A stretch of 64,000 nucleotides of DNA from Pseudopedobacter sp035496935 (GTDB taxonomy: Bacteria; Bacteroidota; Bacteroidia; Sphingobacteriales; Sphingobacteriaceae): NCBI GenBank assembly GCA_035496935.1, contig DATJED010000010.1, positions 62,001 to 126,000 of the forward strand, given 5' to 3'. Each line of letters opens with the position of its first letter. Positions within the stretch are counted from its first letter, which is position 1. The notes below the pieces were generated by a model that made no database searches, had not been told where the DNA came from, and saw nothing but the letters and a program-made list of their open reading frames with translations. Below, in pieces: positions 18,983 to 26,821 of this stretch. Position numbers and translations under genes: made by a program.

Positions 18983-19382
18983 TATCTTCCGCTTGGGCTT
19001 CCGTAAATTTTTATTGTTATATATATTATTAGTGTCTGCCGTAGCATTAATATTTTGGTCTTTAGACAGTTTTTTGCTTAACCAAAGCTTATTGATTCCT
19101 CATTTTTGGTTGGTTTATGGGTATATGGCAAGCATTACCGTATTGGTATACGGTGTATCCATAATCGGGATAAAAATGGGTGGCGATCATCAAAGCGCCA
19201 TTCTTTTATCAGCAATTGTATTGCGTTTACTTTTAACTCTTTGTTTTATACTGTTTTATATCGTTAAAATACAAGTAAATGCGGTTTTATTTATCGTGAA
19301 CTTTTTTTCTATATATTTATTCTTTACAGTCTTTGAAATTTATTGTTTGTTGTGTAACTTGCGCCACCAAATTAAGAAGTAA
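18948..19382 (+). CDS. AtpI-like four-helix membrane protein
   Basis: A protein of up to 144 aa with four predicted membrane helices (FLLLYILLVSAVALIFWSL, LVYGYMASITVLVYGVSIIG, ILLSAIVLRLLLTLCFILFY, VLFIVNFFSIYLFFTVFEIY) and short loops. Position (between atpZ and atpB) and topology resemble AtpI, the F0 assembly factor, but I see no diagnostic motif, so the symbol is withheld. No ATG is available near the 5' end. The TTG at 18948, inside atpZ, is the plausible start and implies translational coupling. Confidence 0.65.
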   Translation: MHFTSFLKDLNNIFRLGFRKFLLLYILLVSAVALIFWSLDSFLLNQSLLIPHFWLVYGYMASITVLVYGVSIIGIKMGGDHQSAILLSAIVLRLLLTLCFILFYIVKIQVNAVLFIVNFFSIYLFFTVFEIYCLLCNLRHQIKK

Positions 19383-19396
19383 AAAACACGTAATAA

Positions 19397-20503
19397 ATGT
19401 ATTTCAGCCACATTTTAAATTTTAAAAATCTCGCTAGTAGAGCCATAATCGCTCTTTTTCTCCTGTTTTTAACGTTTAATTCTTTTGCAATGCAAGAAAT
19501 TGAGGCTGAAAAAACAATTATTGATATTGAGAAAGGTCACGAGGCGCATGAAGAAAAATTTGATCCAACTGTAGCCATTCTTGAGCACATCGGAGATTCA
19601 CACGGCTGGCACTTATGGGGGCATACGTCAATCCCTCTGCCTGTAATATTATTTACTCCTCAAGGCCTGGATGTTTTTATGTCGTCGAATTTGTTTGATG
19701 AACACCATAACCCCGCTGCTTATACCACTGGTAAAAATACTTATCTTTTAGAAGAAGGCCATATCAGAATTTTAACACCGGATGGCCAGGTAAACGAAGA
19801 GCTTTCGTCAAAAGTTTACGATTTCTCTATTACTAAAAACGTTGCGGCGCTATTTATTTCGGTTATTTTAATTCTAATCATCTTTAGCAGTGTTGCTGGG
19901 TCATATAAAAAGAGAGCTGGACTAGCACCAAAAGGTTTGCAGTCTTGGATTGAGCCGATCATCATCTTTGTACGAGATGATATTGCAAGACCGAACATTG
20001 GTTATAGATTCGAAAAATTTATGCCGCTTTTATTAACGGTTTTCTTTTTCATCTGGTTTAATAACCTAATGGGCTTAGTGCCGATATTCCCTGGAAGTGC
20101 AAACGTTACTGGAAATATAGCGGTAACAATGGTTTTATCGGCGATTATTTTGGTTGTGGTAAACATTAACGGTAACAAATACTACTGGGGGCATATTTTT
20201 AAACCAGACGTTCCGTTTTGGCTATTGCCAATTATGTGGGTTGTAGAAATCATTGGGATTTTCTCTAAACCATTTGCATTAATGATTCGTTTGTTCGCAA
20301 ACATTACAGCAGGGCACATTATAGTGTTAAGCTTAATTTCGTTGATATTTATATTTAAAACCTTGGCTATGGCGCCGGTTTCTGTTGCATTCGTAATTTT
20401 TATGGATGTTTTGGAACTATTGGTTGCATTTTTACAGGCCTTTATTTTCACGATGTTGGCTGCCTTATTTATAGGTATGGCGGTAGAGGAGCATCATCAT
20501 TAA
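19397..20503 (+). CDS. atpB: ATP synthase F0 subunit a
   Basis: The 368-aa proton-channel subunit. It is longer than the E. coli subunit because of an N-terminal signal-like helix (IIALFLLFLTFNSFAMQ) and a roughly 100-residue periplasmic segment, a known Bacteroidota feature. The core contains PFALMIRLFANITAGHIIV, with the essential Arg of the a subunit in the LIRLFAN-type motif, and a final helix (LLVAFLQAFIFTMLAALFIGMAV) before a His-rich end. It works with the c ring to let protons through the membrane. Confidence 0.95.
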   Translation: MYFSHILNFKNLASRAIIALFLLFLTFNSFAMQEIEAEKTIIDIEKGHEAHEEKFDPTVAILEHIGDSHGWHLWGHTSIPLPVILFTPQGLDVFMSSNLFDEHHNPAAYTTGKNTYLLEEGHIRILTPDGQVNEELSSKVYDFSITKNVAALFISVILILIIFSSVAGSYKKRAGLAPKGLQSWIEPIIIFVRDDIARPNIGYRFEKFMPLLLTVFFFIWFNNLMGLVPIFPGSANVTGNIAVTMVLSAIILVVVNINGNKYYWGHIFKPDVPFWLLPIMWVVEIIGIFSKPFALMIRLFANITAGHIIVLSLISLIFIFKTLAMAPVSVAFVIFMDVLELLVAFLQAFIFTMLAALFIGMAVEEHHH

Positions 20504-20601
20504 GAAGAATAAAGAGTAAAGATTCAAGACATAAGACTGGAAACTTTGCTTTCAAAAAAGAAACATTTTGTTTAACAATCATATAATAAATTAAAACAGT
20601 T

Positions 20602-20820
20602 ATGGTAGGTTCAATCGCTGCAATTGGTGCAGGTTTAGCAGTTATCGGTGCAGGTATCGGTATTGGTCAAGTTGGTGGAAAAGCAATGGAAGGTATTGCT
20701 CGCCAGCCAGAGGCTGCTTCAAAAATTCAAACTGCTATGATCATCGCAGCTGCACTTGTTGAAGGTGTTGCTTTGTTTGGTGTGGTAGTAGCTCTTTTAG
20801 GTAACAACGTAGGAGCTTAA
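20602..20820 (+). CDS. atpE: ATP synthase F0 subunit c
   Basis: The 72-aa hairpin protein of the rotor ring. Helix 1 is glycine-rich (GLAVIGAGIGIGQVGGKA), the polar loop carries the conserved RQPEA, and helix 2 holds the ion-carrying Glu54 (AALVEGVALFGVV). Gln23 is present, but Gly rather than Ser follows Glu54, so the full sodium-binding signature is missing and proton coupling is more likely. A strong terminator follows 8 nt after the stop. Confidence 0.96.
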   Translation: MVGSIAAIGAGLAVIGAGIGIGQVGGKAMEGIARQPEAASKIQTAMIIAAALVEGVALFGVVVALLGNNVGA

Positions 20821-20828
20821 GAATTAAC

Positions 20829-20868
20829 AACCGAAGATTTAGCGATTGGCTAAATCTTTGGTTTTTTT
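20829..20868 (+). terminator. Strong intrinsic terminator/attenuator between atpE and atpF
   Basis: A 15-bp stem (20829-20843 with 20849-20863, a single G-T wobble, 5-nt loop) is followed by a T tract that runs to 20868. It lies inside the ATP synthase gene cluster, so it should stop part of the transcription after the c-subunit gene. The arms are AACCGAAGATTTAGC and GCTAAATCTTTGGTT. Confidence 0.88.
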
Positions 20869-20901
20869 ACATGATTATTTAACAATAGCATATATAATTT
20901 T

Positions 20902-21396
20902 ATGGAATTAGTAACTCCTAGTATTGGCTTAGTATTTTGGACCTTTGTATCGTTTTTGGTACTGTTGGTGCTTTTGAAAAAATTAGCTTGGAAACCTGTT
21001 TTAGGGGCAATTCATGAGCGTGAACGTTCTATTGAAGATGCGTTAAACAGAGCTGAGCTTGCAAGAGAAGAAATGTCTCGTTTATCGAGTGAAAACGAGG
21101 CTTTGCTAAAAGAAGCTAGAGCAGAACGTGACCAGATTTTAAAAGAAGCGAAAGAGCTAAAAGATCAAATTGTTTCCGAAGCAAGAAATACTGCACAAGC
21201 TGAAGGTGCTAAAATGATTGAAAAAGCAAAGGTTGAAATTAACAACCAAAAAATCGCCGCTTTAGATGAAGTGAAAAATCAAGTTGCATCTCTTTCTTTG
21301 GATATTGCCGAAAAAGTTTTGCGCAAACAGTTTGACGATAAACAAAAGCAAGATGCTTTAGTTAGCGACTTGTTGAAAGATGTGAAATTGAACTAA
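20902..21396 (+). CDS. atpF: ATP synthase F0 subunit b
   Basis: The 164-aa stator subunit: one N-terminal membrane helix (GLVFWTFVSFLVLLVLLKKLAW) and a long, highly charged amphipathic helix (ALNRAELAREEMSRLSSENE...) that dimerises and reaches up to the F1 head. Length and pattern are standard. It begins 33 nt after the T tract of the atpE terminator, so it depends on read-through or on an unrecognised promoter. Confidence 0.95.
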   Translation: MELVTPSIGLVFWTFVSFLVLLVLLKKLAWKPVLGAIHERERSIEDALNRAELAREEMSRLSSENEALLKEARAERDQILKEAKELKDQIVSEARNTAQAEGAKMIEKAKVEINNQKIAALDEVKNQVASLSLDIAEKVLRKQFDDKQKQDALVSDLLKDVKLN

Positions 21397-21397
21397 G

Positions 21398-21470
21398 AAG
21401 TTTAAAGTATAAAGTTAAAAGTTAAAAGTGAGGCGTGGCCTTTGAACTTTAAACCTTTAACTTTCAACTC
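21398..21470. repeat. Imperfect inverted repeat between atpF and atpH
   Basis: The left arm consists of repeats of the type AAAGTTAAAAGTTAAAAG and the right arm of the complementary type CTTTAAACCTTTAACTTTC, around a short centre GCGTGGC. The arms could fold into a long AU-rich hairpin in the mRNA. A one-armed version of the same repeat lies just after gldN (10383-10410) and a related string after atpB (20504-20550). Confidence 0.6.
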
Positions 21471-21476
21471 AAAGAT

Positions 21477-22025
21477 ATGTCAGAAATAAAAGTAGCATCC
21501 AGATACGCAAAGTCTTTACTTGATTTAGCTTTAGAAAATAACGCTTTAGAAGAAATTAAAGGCGATATGAGCCTTTTTGTGGATACATTAAGAGCAAATT
21601 CTGAATTACAGGCAGTTGTTAAAAATCCAATTATCCCTTTGGATAAAAAGAATGCAATACTAAAAGCGATTTTTGGTGAAAAAGTCAATAAAGTAACGGC
21701 TGCATTTTTAAAGATTGTGGTTGATAAAGGGAGGGCTGAGATTATCTACGGTACTGCAAAAGAGTTTTTAAGAGAATATAACGAGTACAAAAACATTGTT
21801 ACCGCTAAAGTAGTTTCTGCAGTTGAACTTACAGATGCTGCAAAAGCAGAAATTATTGATAAGATAAAGGCGGTCACTGGCGGAGAAGTTAAATTAAATA
21901 CCAGCATTGATCCTAGTTTGATCGGTGGTTTTATACTTACCGTTGGCGATAAGCAGTTTGATGCAAGTATTGCGAGCAGTTTAGCTAAGTTAAAAAAGGA
22001 CTTTGCACAAAAAGTAGTTGCTTAG
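21477..22025 (+). CDS. atpH: ATP synthase F1 subunit delta
   Basis: A 182-aa stalk protein that ties subunit b to the top of F1 (OSCP homologue). It starts MSEIKVASRYAKSLLDLALE, the conserved RYAxAL(F/L) opening of the family, and ends with the typical IGGFILTVGDKQFDASIASSL segment. Length is standard for bacterial delta. Confidence 0.94.
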   Translation: MSEIKVASRYAKSLLDLALENNALEEIKGDMSLFVDTLRANSELQAVVKNPIIPLDKKNAILKAIFGEKVNKVTAAFLKIVVDKGRAEIIYGTAKEFLREYNEYKNIVTAKVVSAVELTDAAKAEIIDKIKAVTGGEVKLNTSIDPSLIGGFILTVGDKQFDASIASSLAKLKKDFAQKVVA

Positions 22026-22104
22026 TTTATCCGATATCAATCGGGGAAACAAAAGAATTACAAATACAATTTTTAAAAAAATAAAAAATCTTAAATAAAA
22101 AAAG

Positions 22105-23679
22105 ATGGTAGAAGTAAGACCAGATGAAGTTTCGGCGATTTTACGTCAGCAATTATCAGGCTTTAAGTCAGAAACTGAATTAGAGGAAGTTGGTACCGTA
22201 CTGCAAGTTGGTGATGGTATTGCCCGTGTTTATGGTTTAACAAAGGTGCAAGCTGGTGAGCTGGTTGAATTTGAATCAGGCTTACAAGGTATCGTTTTAA
22301 ACTTAGAGGAAGACAACGTTGGGGTAGTATTGTTAGGTGCTTCTGATGAGATTAAAGAAGGTGACACCATTAAACGCACTAAACGTATTGCGTCTATTAA
22401 AGTAGGTGAAGGTATGTTGGGCCGTGTGGTAAATACTTTAGGCGAGCCGATTGATGGCAAAGGGCCAATTACCGGCGAAACTTACGAAATGCCTTTAGAG
22501 CGTAAAGCCCCGGGTGTTATCTATCGCCAGCCGGTTACAGAGCCGTTACAAACTGGTATTAAAGCGATTGATGCGATGATTCCGATTGGTCGTGGACAAC
22601 GTGAGTTGGTAATTGGTGACCGTCAAACTGGTAAATCTGCCGTTTGTATCGATACCATCATCAATCAAAAAGAATTTTATGATGCAGGTCAGCCTGTATT
22701 TTGTATATACGTAGCCATTGGGCAGAAAGCAAGTACCGTAGCTAACGTTGTTAAAGCTTTAGAAGAAAAAGGCGCAATGGCTTACACAGTTGTTGTTGCT
22801 GCTTCTGCCGCAGATCCTGCTCCAATGCAGTTTTACGCTCCGTTTGCAGGTGCTGCAATTGGCGAGTTTTTCCGCGATACAGGAAAACCAGCTTTAATTG
22901 TTTATGATGATTTATCAAAACAGGCAGTTGCTTACCGCGAGGTTTCATTATTATTGAAACGTCCTCCAGGACGTGAGGCTTATCCAGGTGACGTTTTCTA
23001 CCTGCACAGCCGTTTGTTAGAAAGAGCAGCAAAAATCAACCAAAATGATTCAATTGCACAGCAAATGAATGATTTGCCGGAGTCTATCAAAGGTATTGTA
23101 AAAGGTGGCGGTTCATTAACTGCGTTGCCAATTATCGAAACTCAGGCCGGTGACGTTTCTGCTTATATCCCAACCAACGTAATTTCAATTACTGATGGTC
23201 AAATTTTCTTAGAATCTAACTTGTTTAATGCAGGTGTTCGTCCGGCTATTAACGTAGGTATTTCTGTATCTCGTGTAGGTGGTAACGCTCAAATTAAATC
23301 AATGAAGAAAGTTGCTGGTACTTTAAAATTAGATCAGGCGCAATACCGTGAGCTAGAGGCTTTCTCTAAATTCGGTTCTGATTTAGATGCTTCAACAAAA
23401 TTGGTTTTAGATAAAGGTGCTAGAAACGTTGAGATTTTGAAACAAGGTCAGTTTTCTCCGGTAACGGTTGAAAAACAAGTTGCAATTATCTATGCCGGTG
23501 TTAAAAACCTAATGAGAAATGTACCTGTTAATAAAGTAAGGGAATTCGAATTAGAGTACACTACACAACTAGAGCAACGTCATCCAGAAGTTTTACAAGC
23601 ATTAAAAGCAGGTAAATTTGATGACAGCTTAACTAGCGTATTAGAAACTGTAGCAAAAGAATTATCAGCGAAATATTAA
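22105..23679 (+). CDS. atpA: ATP synthase F1 subunit alpha
   Basis: The 524-aa non-catalytic nucleotide-binding subunit of the F1 head. The Walker A motif GDRQTGKSA, the family stretch PGREAYPGDVFYLHSRLLERAAK and the catalytic arginine finger region (GISVSRVGGNAQI) are all visible. The subunit alternates with beta in the hexamer. The beta (atpD) and epsilon (atpC) genes are not in this cluster, a split arrangement found in Bacteroidota. Confidence 0.97.
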   Translation: MVEVRPDEVSAILRQQLSGFKSETELEEVGTVLQVGDGIARVYGLTKVQAGELVEFESGLQGIVLNLEEDNVGVVLLGASDEIKEGDTIKRTKRIASIKVGEGMLGRVVNTLGEPIDGKGPITGETYEMPLERKAPGVIYRQPVTEPLQTGIKAIDAMIPIGRGQRELVIGDRQTGKSAVCIDTIINQKEFYDAGQPVFCIYVAIGQKASTVANVVKALEEKGAMAYTVVVAASAADPAPMQFYAPFAGAAIGEFFRDTGKPALIVYDDLSKQAVAYREVSLLLKRPPGREAYPGDVFYLHSRLLERAAKINQNDSIAQQMNDLPESIKGIVKGGGSLTALPIIETQAGDVSAYIPTNVISITDGQIFLESNLFNAGVRPAINVGISVSRVGGNAQIKSMKKVAGTLKLDQAQYRELEAFSKFGSDLDASTKLVLDKGARNVEILKQGQFSPVTVEKQVAIIYAGVKNLMRNVPVNKVREFELEYTTQLEQRHPEVLQALKAGKFDDSLTSVLETVAKELSAKY

Positions 23680-23694
23680 GAAAGTAGCAAGATC

Positions 23695-23757
23695 TTAGTA
23701 TCGAGTATCAAGACCTTACAGGCACCTTGATACTTGATACTTACTACTCGATACTAA
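23695..23757. repeat. Inverted repeat between atpA and atpG
   Basis: The outer 13-bp arms TTAGTATCGAGTA (23695-23707) and TACTCGATACTAA (23745-23757) match perfectly. Inside them TATCAAG is opposed by two tandem CTTGATA copies. The unit fills almost all of the gap between the genes and would form a hairpin in the mRNA. Confidence 0.75.
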
Positions 23758-23764
23758 ATAAAGA

Positions 23765-24649
23765 ATGGCAAATTTAAAAGAAGTAAGAAACAGAATAACT
23801 TCGGTAAGCTCTACACAGCAAATTACCAAAGCAATGAAAATGGTTTCGGCTGCTAAATTAAAAAGAGCAACTAACGCCATTATTCAATTGCGTCCTTACG
23901 CCAATAAGTTGAAGGAAATTTTGGCTAATCTTTCTGCCAGTTTAGAGGACGGTGTTTCTGTTTATACTCAAGAGCGTGAAGTAAAAAACGTTTTGGTAGT
24001 TGTAGTAACATCAAACCGTGGTTTGGCCGGCGCTTTTAATACCAACGTAATTAAAACTGCCAATAACCTTATTGCCGAAAAATATAGCGCTTTCCATAAC
24101 TCTGGAAATTTGCACATTGTTGCTATCGGTAAAAAGGCTCATGATTATTACGAGAAACGTAAATATAACGTAATTGGTAACAACAACGAGGTTTACAGCG
24201 CTTTGAACTTCGAAAATATTTCTGCAATTACCGAGGCTATTATGCAAGGTTTCGTGGACGGCAAGTACGATAAAGTTGAGGTAATTTACAATCAATTTAG
24301 AAATGCTGCGGTTCAGATTTTAACTACCGAGCAGTTGTTACCAGTGCCAAAAGCAGAGAAAGATGCTAAGGTAAACAATAACCAAGTTGATTACATTTTA
24401 GAGCCATCAAAAGAAGAGATTGTAGAGACACTGATTCCTAAAAACATCAAATTGCAGTTATATAAAGCAGTTTTAGATTCTCATGCTTCTGAACATGGCG
24501 CAAGGATGACTGCAATGGATAAAGCCACCGATAATGCTGGCGATTTATTGAAAAAACTAAAATTAGCTTATAACCAAGCCCGTCAGGCTGCAATTACTAC
24601 CGAACTTTCTGAGATTGTGAGTGGTGCGGCAGCTTTATCAAACGGATAA
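23765..24649 (+). CDS. atpG: ATP synthase F1 subunit gamma
   Basis: The 294-aa central shaft. It has the typical N-terminal helix (MANLKEVRNRITSVSSTQQITKAMKMVSAAKL as a whole; key part TQQITKAMKMVSAAK) and a C-terminal helix with HASEHGARMTAMDKATDNA. These two helices form the coiled coil that turns inside the alpha/beta hexamer. It is the last gene of the cluster and is closed by a terminator 41 nt later. Confidence 0.96.
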   Translation: MANLKEVRNRITSVSSTQQITKAMKMVSAAKLKRATNAIIQLRPYANKLKEILANLSASLEDGVSVYTQEREVKNVLVVVVTSNRGLAGAFNTNVIKTANNLIAEKYSAFHNSGNLHIVAIGKKAHDYYEKRKYNVIGNNNEVYSALNFENISAITEAIMQGFVDGKYDKVEVIYNQFRNAAVQILTTEQLLPVPKAEKDAKVNNNQVDYILEPSKEEIVETLIPKNIKLQLYKAVLDSHASEHGARMTAMDKATDNAGDLLKKLKLAYNQARQAAITTELSEIVSGAAALSNG

Positions 24650-24690
24650 TTTTAAAAGCTTAAAGCGGAAGGCGTCATGCCGAAAGCTAC

Positions 24691-24726
24691 AAAACCTCAA
24701 TCATGATAAATGGTTGAGGTTTTTAT
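24691..24726 (+). terminator. Intrinsic terminator after atpG
   Basis: A 14-bp stem AAAACCTCAATCAT / ATGGTTGAGGTTTT (one wobble pair) with a 5-nt loop is followed by T residues. It ends the ATP synthase transcript. Confidence 0.85.
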
Positions 24727-24889
24727 TTTGGTAGCCATTTGCCAAGTACAATTTTCTGTTCTTTATACCTTCAACCGCTAAGATGATGACTTTTCTAGCG
24801 CATTCTCCTTGAAGATCGATCAGAAGATGGATTTGTATCAACCTCGTTACAAATTCTTTTCAAAATATAAATCACTCATTATCAAGACT

Positions 24890-24930
24890 AAAATCTACTA
24901 AAAATCAATCGATTGATTAAATGAGATTTT
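24890..24930. promoter_or_regulatory. Nested palindrome, candidate operator of the TetR-family regulator
   Basis: A perfect 16-bp palindrome AATCAATCGATTGATT lies at 24903-24918. It is bracketed by AAAATCT (24890-24896) and its complement AGATTTT (24924-24930), nearly centred on the same point. It lies about 40 nt upstream of the -7 box and about 85 nt upstream of the regulator gene. Dimeric TetR proteins bind such symmetric sites, so autoregulation of the efflux operon is a reasonable inference. The rest of the gap between atpG and the regulator shows no gene. Confidence 0.5.
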
Positions 24931-24957
24931 GCTGACTTTTCAAACAAAGCCATATAA

Positions 24958-24965
24958 TACATTTG
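24958..24965 (+). promoter_or_regulatory. -7 box TACATTTG for the tetR-RND operon
   Basis: A perfect TAnnTTTG match 38 nt upstream of the TTG start of the regulator gene. No well-placed -33 TTTG is present; the nearest (24928-24931) is 26 nt away. Confidence 0.5.
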
Positions 24966-25002
24966 TTGACAAAATTGTTAAACATTAAAGTTAAAACGGC
25001 TT

Positions 25003-25575
25003 TTGAACACCGAAGAACATATAAAAGCAACTGCAAAAGACATTTTCTTTTTTAAAGGGAATCTTCATGCCACTACACAGGAAATCGCTGATGCTGCGGC
25101 CGTAAACCGTTCGTTAATCAATTATTATTTCAGGTCGAGAGATCACCTGTTTGAAGTTGTGTACAATGAAGCGGTGGAAACTATGCGCAATCAGTTGGAC
25201 AATGTGATTTATTCAAAGGTTCCATTTATGGATAAATTGGAGTCATTGATTGATGTGTACATGAAAGAAATATTAAAATATCCTTATAAAGAATCCTTCC
25301 TTATTACAGAGATATGCTGTAAAAACATACTGTTAAAAGAAAAAAAGAAAAGCCAATCATTAATTGCATTTGCAGAAGAGGTGAAACAGGAAATGGAAAA
25401 GGGAACAATAAAGAAAACTGATCCAATTCATTTCATCATCAACCTTTTTTCATTAATGGCTTATCCCATTATTATGGCGCCCCTGTACCGCAAACTTTTC
25501 GATTTAAATAAAGAAAAATACCAAGAATTACTAAGCGAAAGAAAAGCGCTGGTTTTCAAATTAATAACAGAATAA
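25003..25575 (+). CDS. TetR/AcrR-family transcriptional regulator
   Basis: A 190-aa regulator. The N-terminal helix-turn-helix is clear: ATTQEIADAAAVNRSLINYYFRSRDHLFEVVY. The rest is a helical ligand-binding/dimerisation domain ending in a C-terminal segment with hydrophobic Met/Pro-rich stretches (LMAYPIIMAPLYRKLF). The start is TTG; the frame is closed by a stop 24 nt upstream and no ATG is available, so TTG is well supported. It is the first gene of a four-gene unit with an RND pump, and probably represses that unit until a substrate binds. Confidence 0.9.
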   Translation: MNTEEHIKATAKDIFFFKGNLHATTQEIADAAAVNRSLINYYFRSRDHLFEVVYNEAVETMRNQLDNVIYSKVPFMDKLESLIDVYMKEILKYPYKESFLITEICCKNILLKEKKKSQSLIAFAEEVKQEMEKGTIKKTDPIHFIINLFSLMAYPIIMAPLYRKLFDLNKEKYQELLSERKALVFKLITE

Positions 25576-25621
25576 ACAAAATATTACAACAATCATTGAA
25601 CTTCAAACAATCAAAACAAAT

Positions 25622-26782
25622 ATGAATACAAGATCAACCCTGATTTTATTGGCCGGAGTAAGCGTTATTTTCAGTGCTTGTGGATCAGGCGGTAAAGATA
25701 CAAAAGCGTCATCCGGCGAACCGCAAGTTTACCCGGTGGTGCAATTGGAACCACAAACTACCTTTTTGGAAACCACATATCCTGCCATGTTAGAAGGGCA
25801 ACAAAATGTAGATATCAGACCTAAAGTAGATGGATTTATCGAAAAAATTTATGTTGATGAAGGTGCAACAGTAAAAAAAGGGCAAGCATTATTTGCGATA
25901 AATGCGCCGCAATATGCGCAGGAAGTACGTACAGCAACGGCTGCTATAAAAAGCGCAGAAGCCGAAGTAAGTGCAGCACAATTGCAATATGATAAAACAA
26001 AGCCGTTAGTTGAAAAAGACATCATCAGCAAATTTGACTTAGAAAATGCGGCTCTTGCCTTAACGGCCAAGAAGGCAAACTTGGCACAGGCTAAAGCGGC
26101 ATTGTCAAATGCCAGAACCAACTTAGGTTATACTACGGTAACCAGTCCAGTAAACGGTGTAATTGGGAGCATTCCTTATAAAGTGGGTGCTTTGGTAAGT
26201 AGCAGTAGCCCAATGCCTTTAACAACTGTCTCAAACATCGATAAAGTTTATGCTTATTTTTCTTTAAACGAGAAACAGTTACTAGCCATCTCCAGAGAAT
26301 ATAAAGGGGCAACGTTGGTAGCTAAAATCAAACAAATTCCAGAAGTTTCCTTGATATTGGCAGATGGAACTGTTTATCCTACAAAAGGAAAAATTGAAAC
26401 CATAAGTGGCCAAATCGATACCCAAACGGGTTCCTCAAGTTTAAGAGCAACGTTTAACAACACCCAAGGTTTATTAAGGTCAGGTTCCAGCGCTACTATC
26501 GTTATCCCTCAGCATGTTGAAAGTGCGGTATTGATTCCTCAAAAATCAACTTCAGATATCCAAGGTAAAAAGTTTGTTTATTTAGTATCTGATAGCAATA
26601 CGGTAAGCAATATTAATGTAGAGGTAATGGAAATTACGAAAGGCAACTTTTATGTAGTTACCAACGGGCTTAAAGCCGGTGATAAAATTGTGGTCGAAGG
26701 TTTTGCATCCTTAAAAGACGGAGTCAAAATTAAGCCAGATGTGCAACAGACAGATTCTGTATTTGTTGAACTAAAAAAATAA
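25622..26782 (+). CDS. RND efflux periplasmic adaptor lipoprotein (AcrA/MexA type)
   Basis: A 386-aa membrane-fusion protein. The signal peptide ends in a lipobox (VIFSACGSGG), so it is tethered to the inner membrane by lipid. The biotinyl-lipoyl hairpin (VDIRPKVDGFIEKIYVDEG), the alpha-helical hairpin (residues about 95-165) and the GYTTVTSPVNGVIG segment follow in the usual order. It joins the RND pump to the outer membrane channel. It lies 39 nt before the pump gene. Confidence 0.93.
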   Translation: MNTRSTLILLAGVSVIFSACGSGGKDTKASSGEPQVYPVVQLEPQTTFLETTYPAMLEGQQNVDIRPKVDGFIEKIYVDEGATVKKGQALFAINAPQYAQEVRTATAAIKSAEAEVSAAQLQYDKTKPLVEKDIISKFDLENAALALTAKKANLAQAKAALSNARTNLGYTTVTSPVNGVIGSIPYKVGALVSSSSPMPLTTVSNIDKVYAYFSLNEKQLLAISREYKGATLVAKIKQIPEVSLILADGTVYPTKGKIETISGQIDTQTGSSSLRATFNNTQGLLRSGSSATIVIPQHVESAVLIPQKSTSDIQGKKFVYLVSDSNTVSNINVEVMEITKGNFYVVTNGLKAGDKIVVEGFASLKDGVKIKPDVQQTDSVFVELKK

Positions 26783-26821
26783 GTTACCCATCTCAAGAAT
26801 TCAACACTGTAATTCAGTTTT

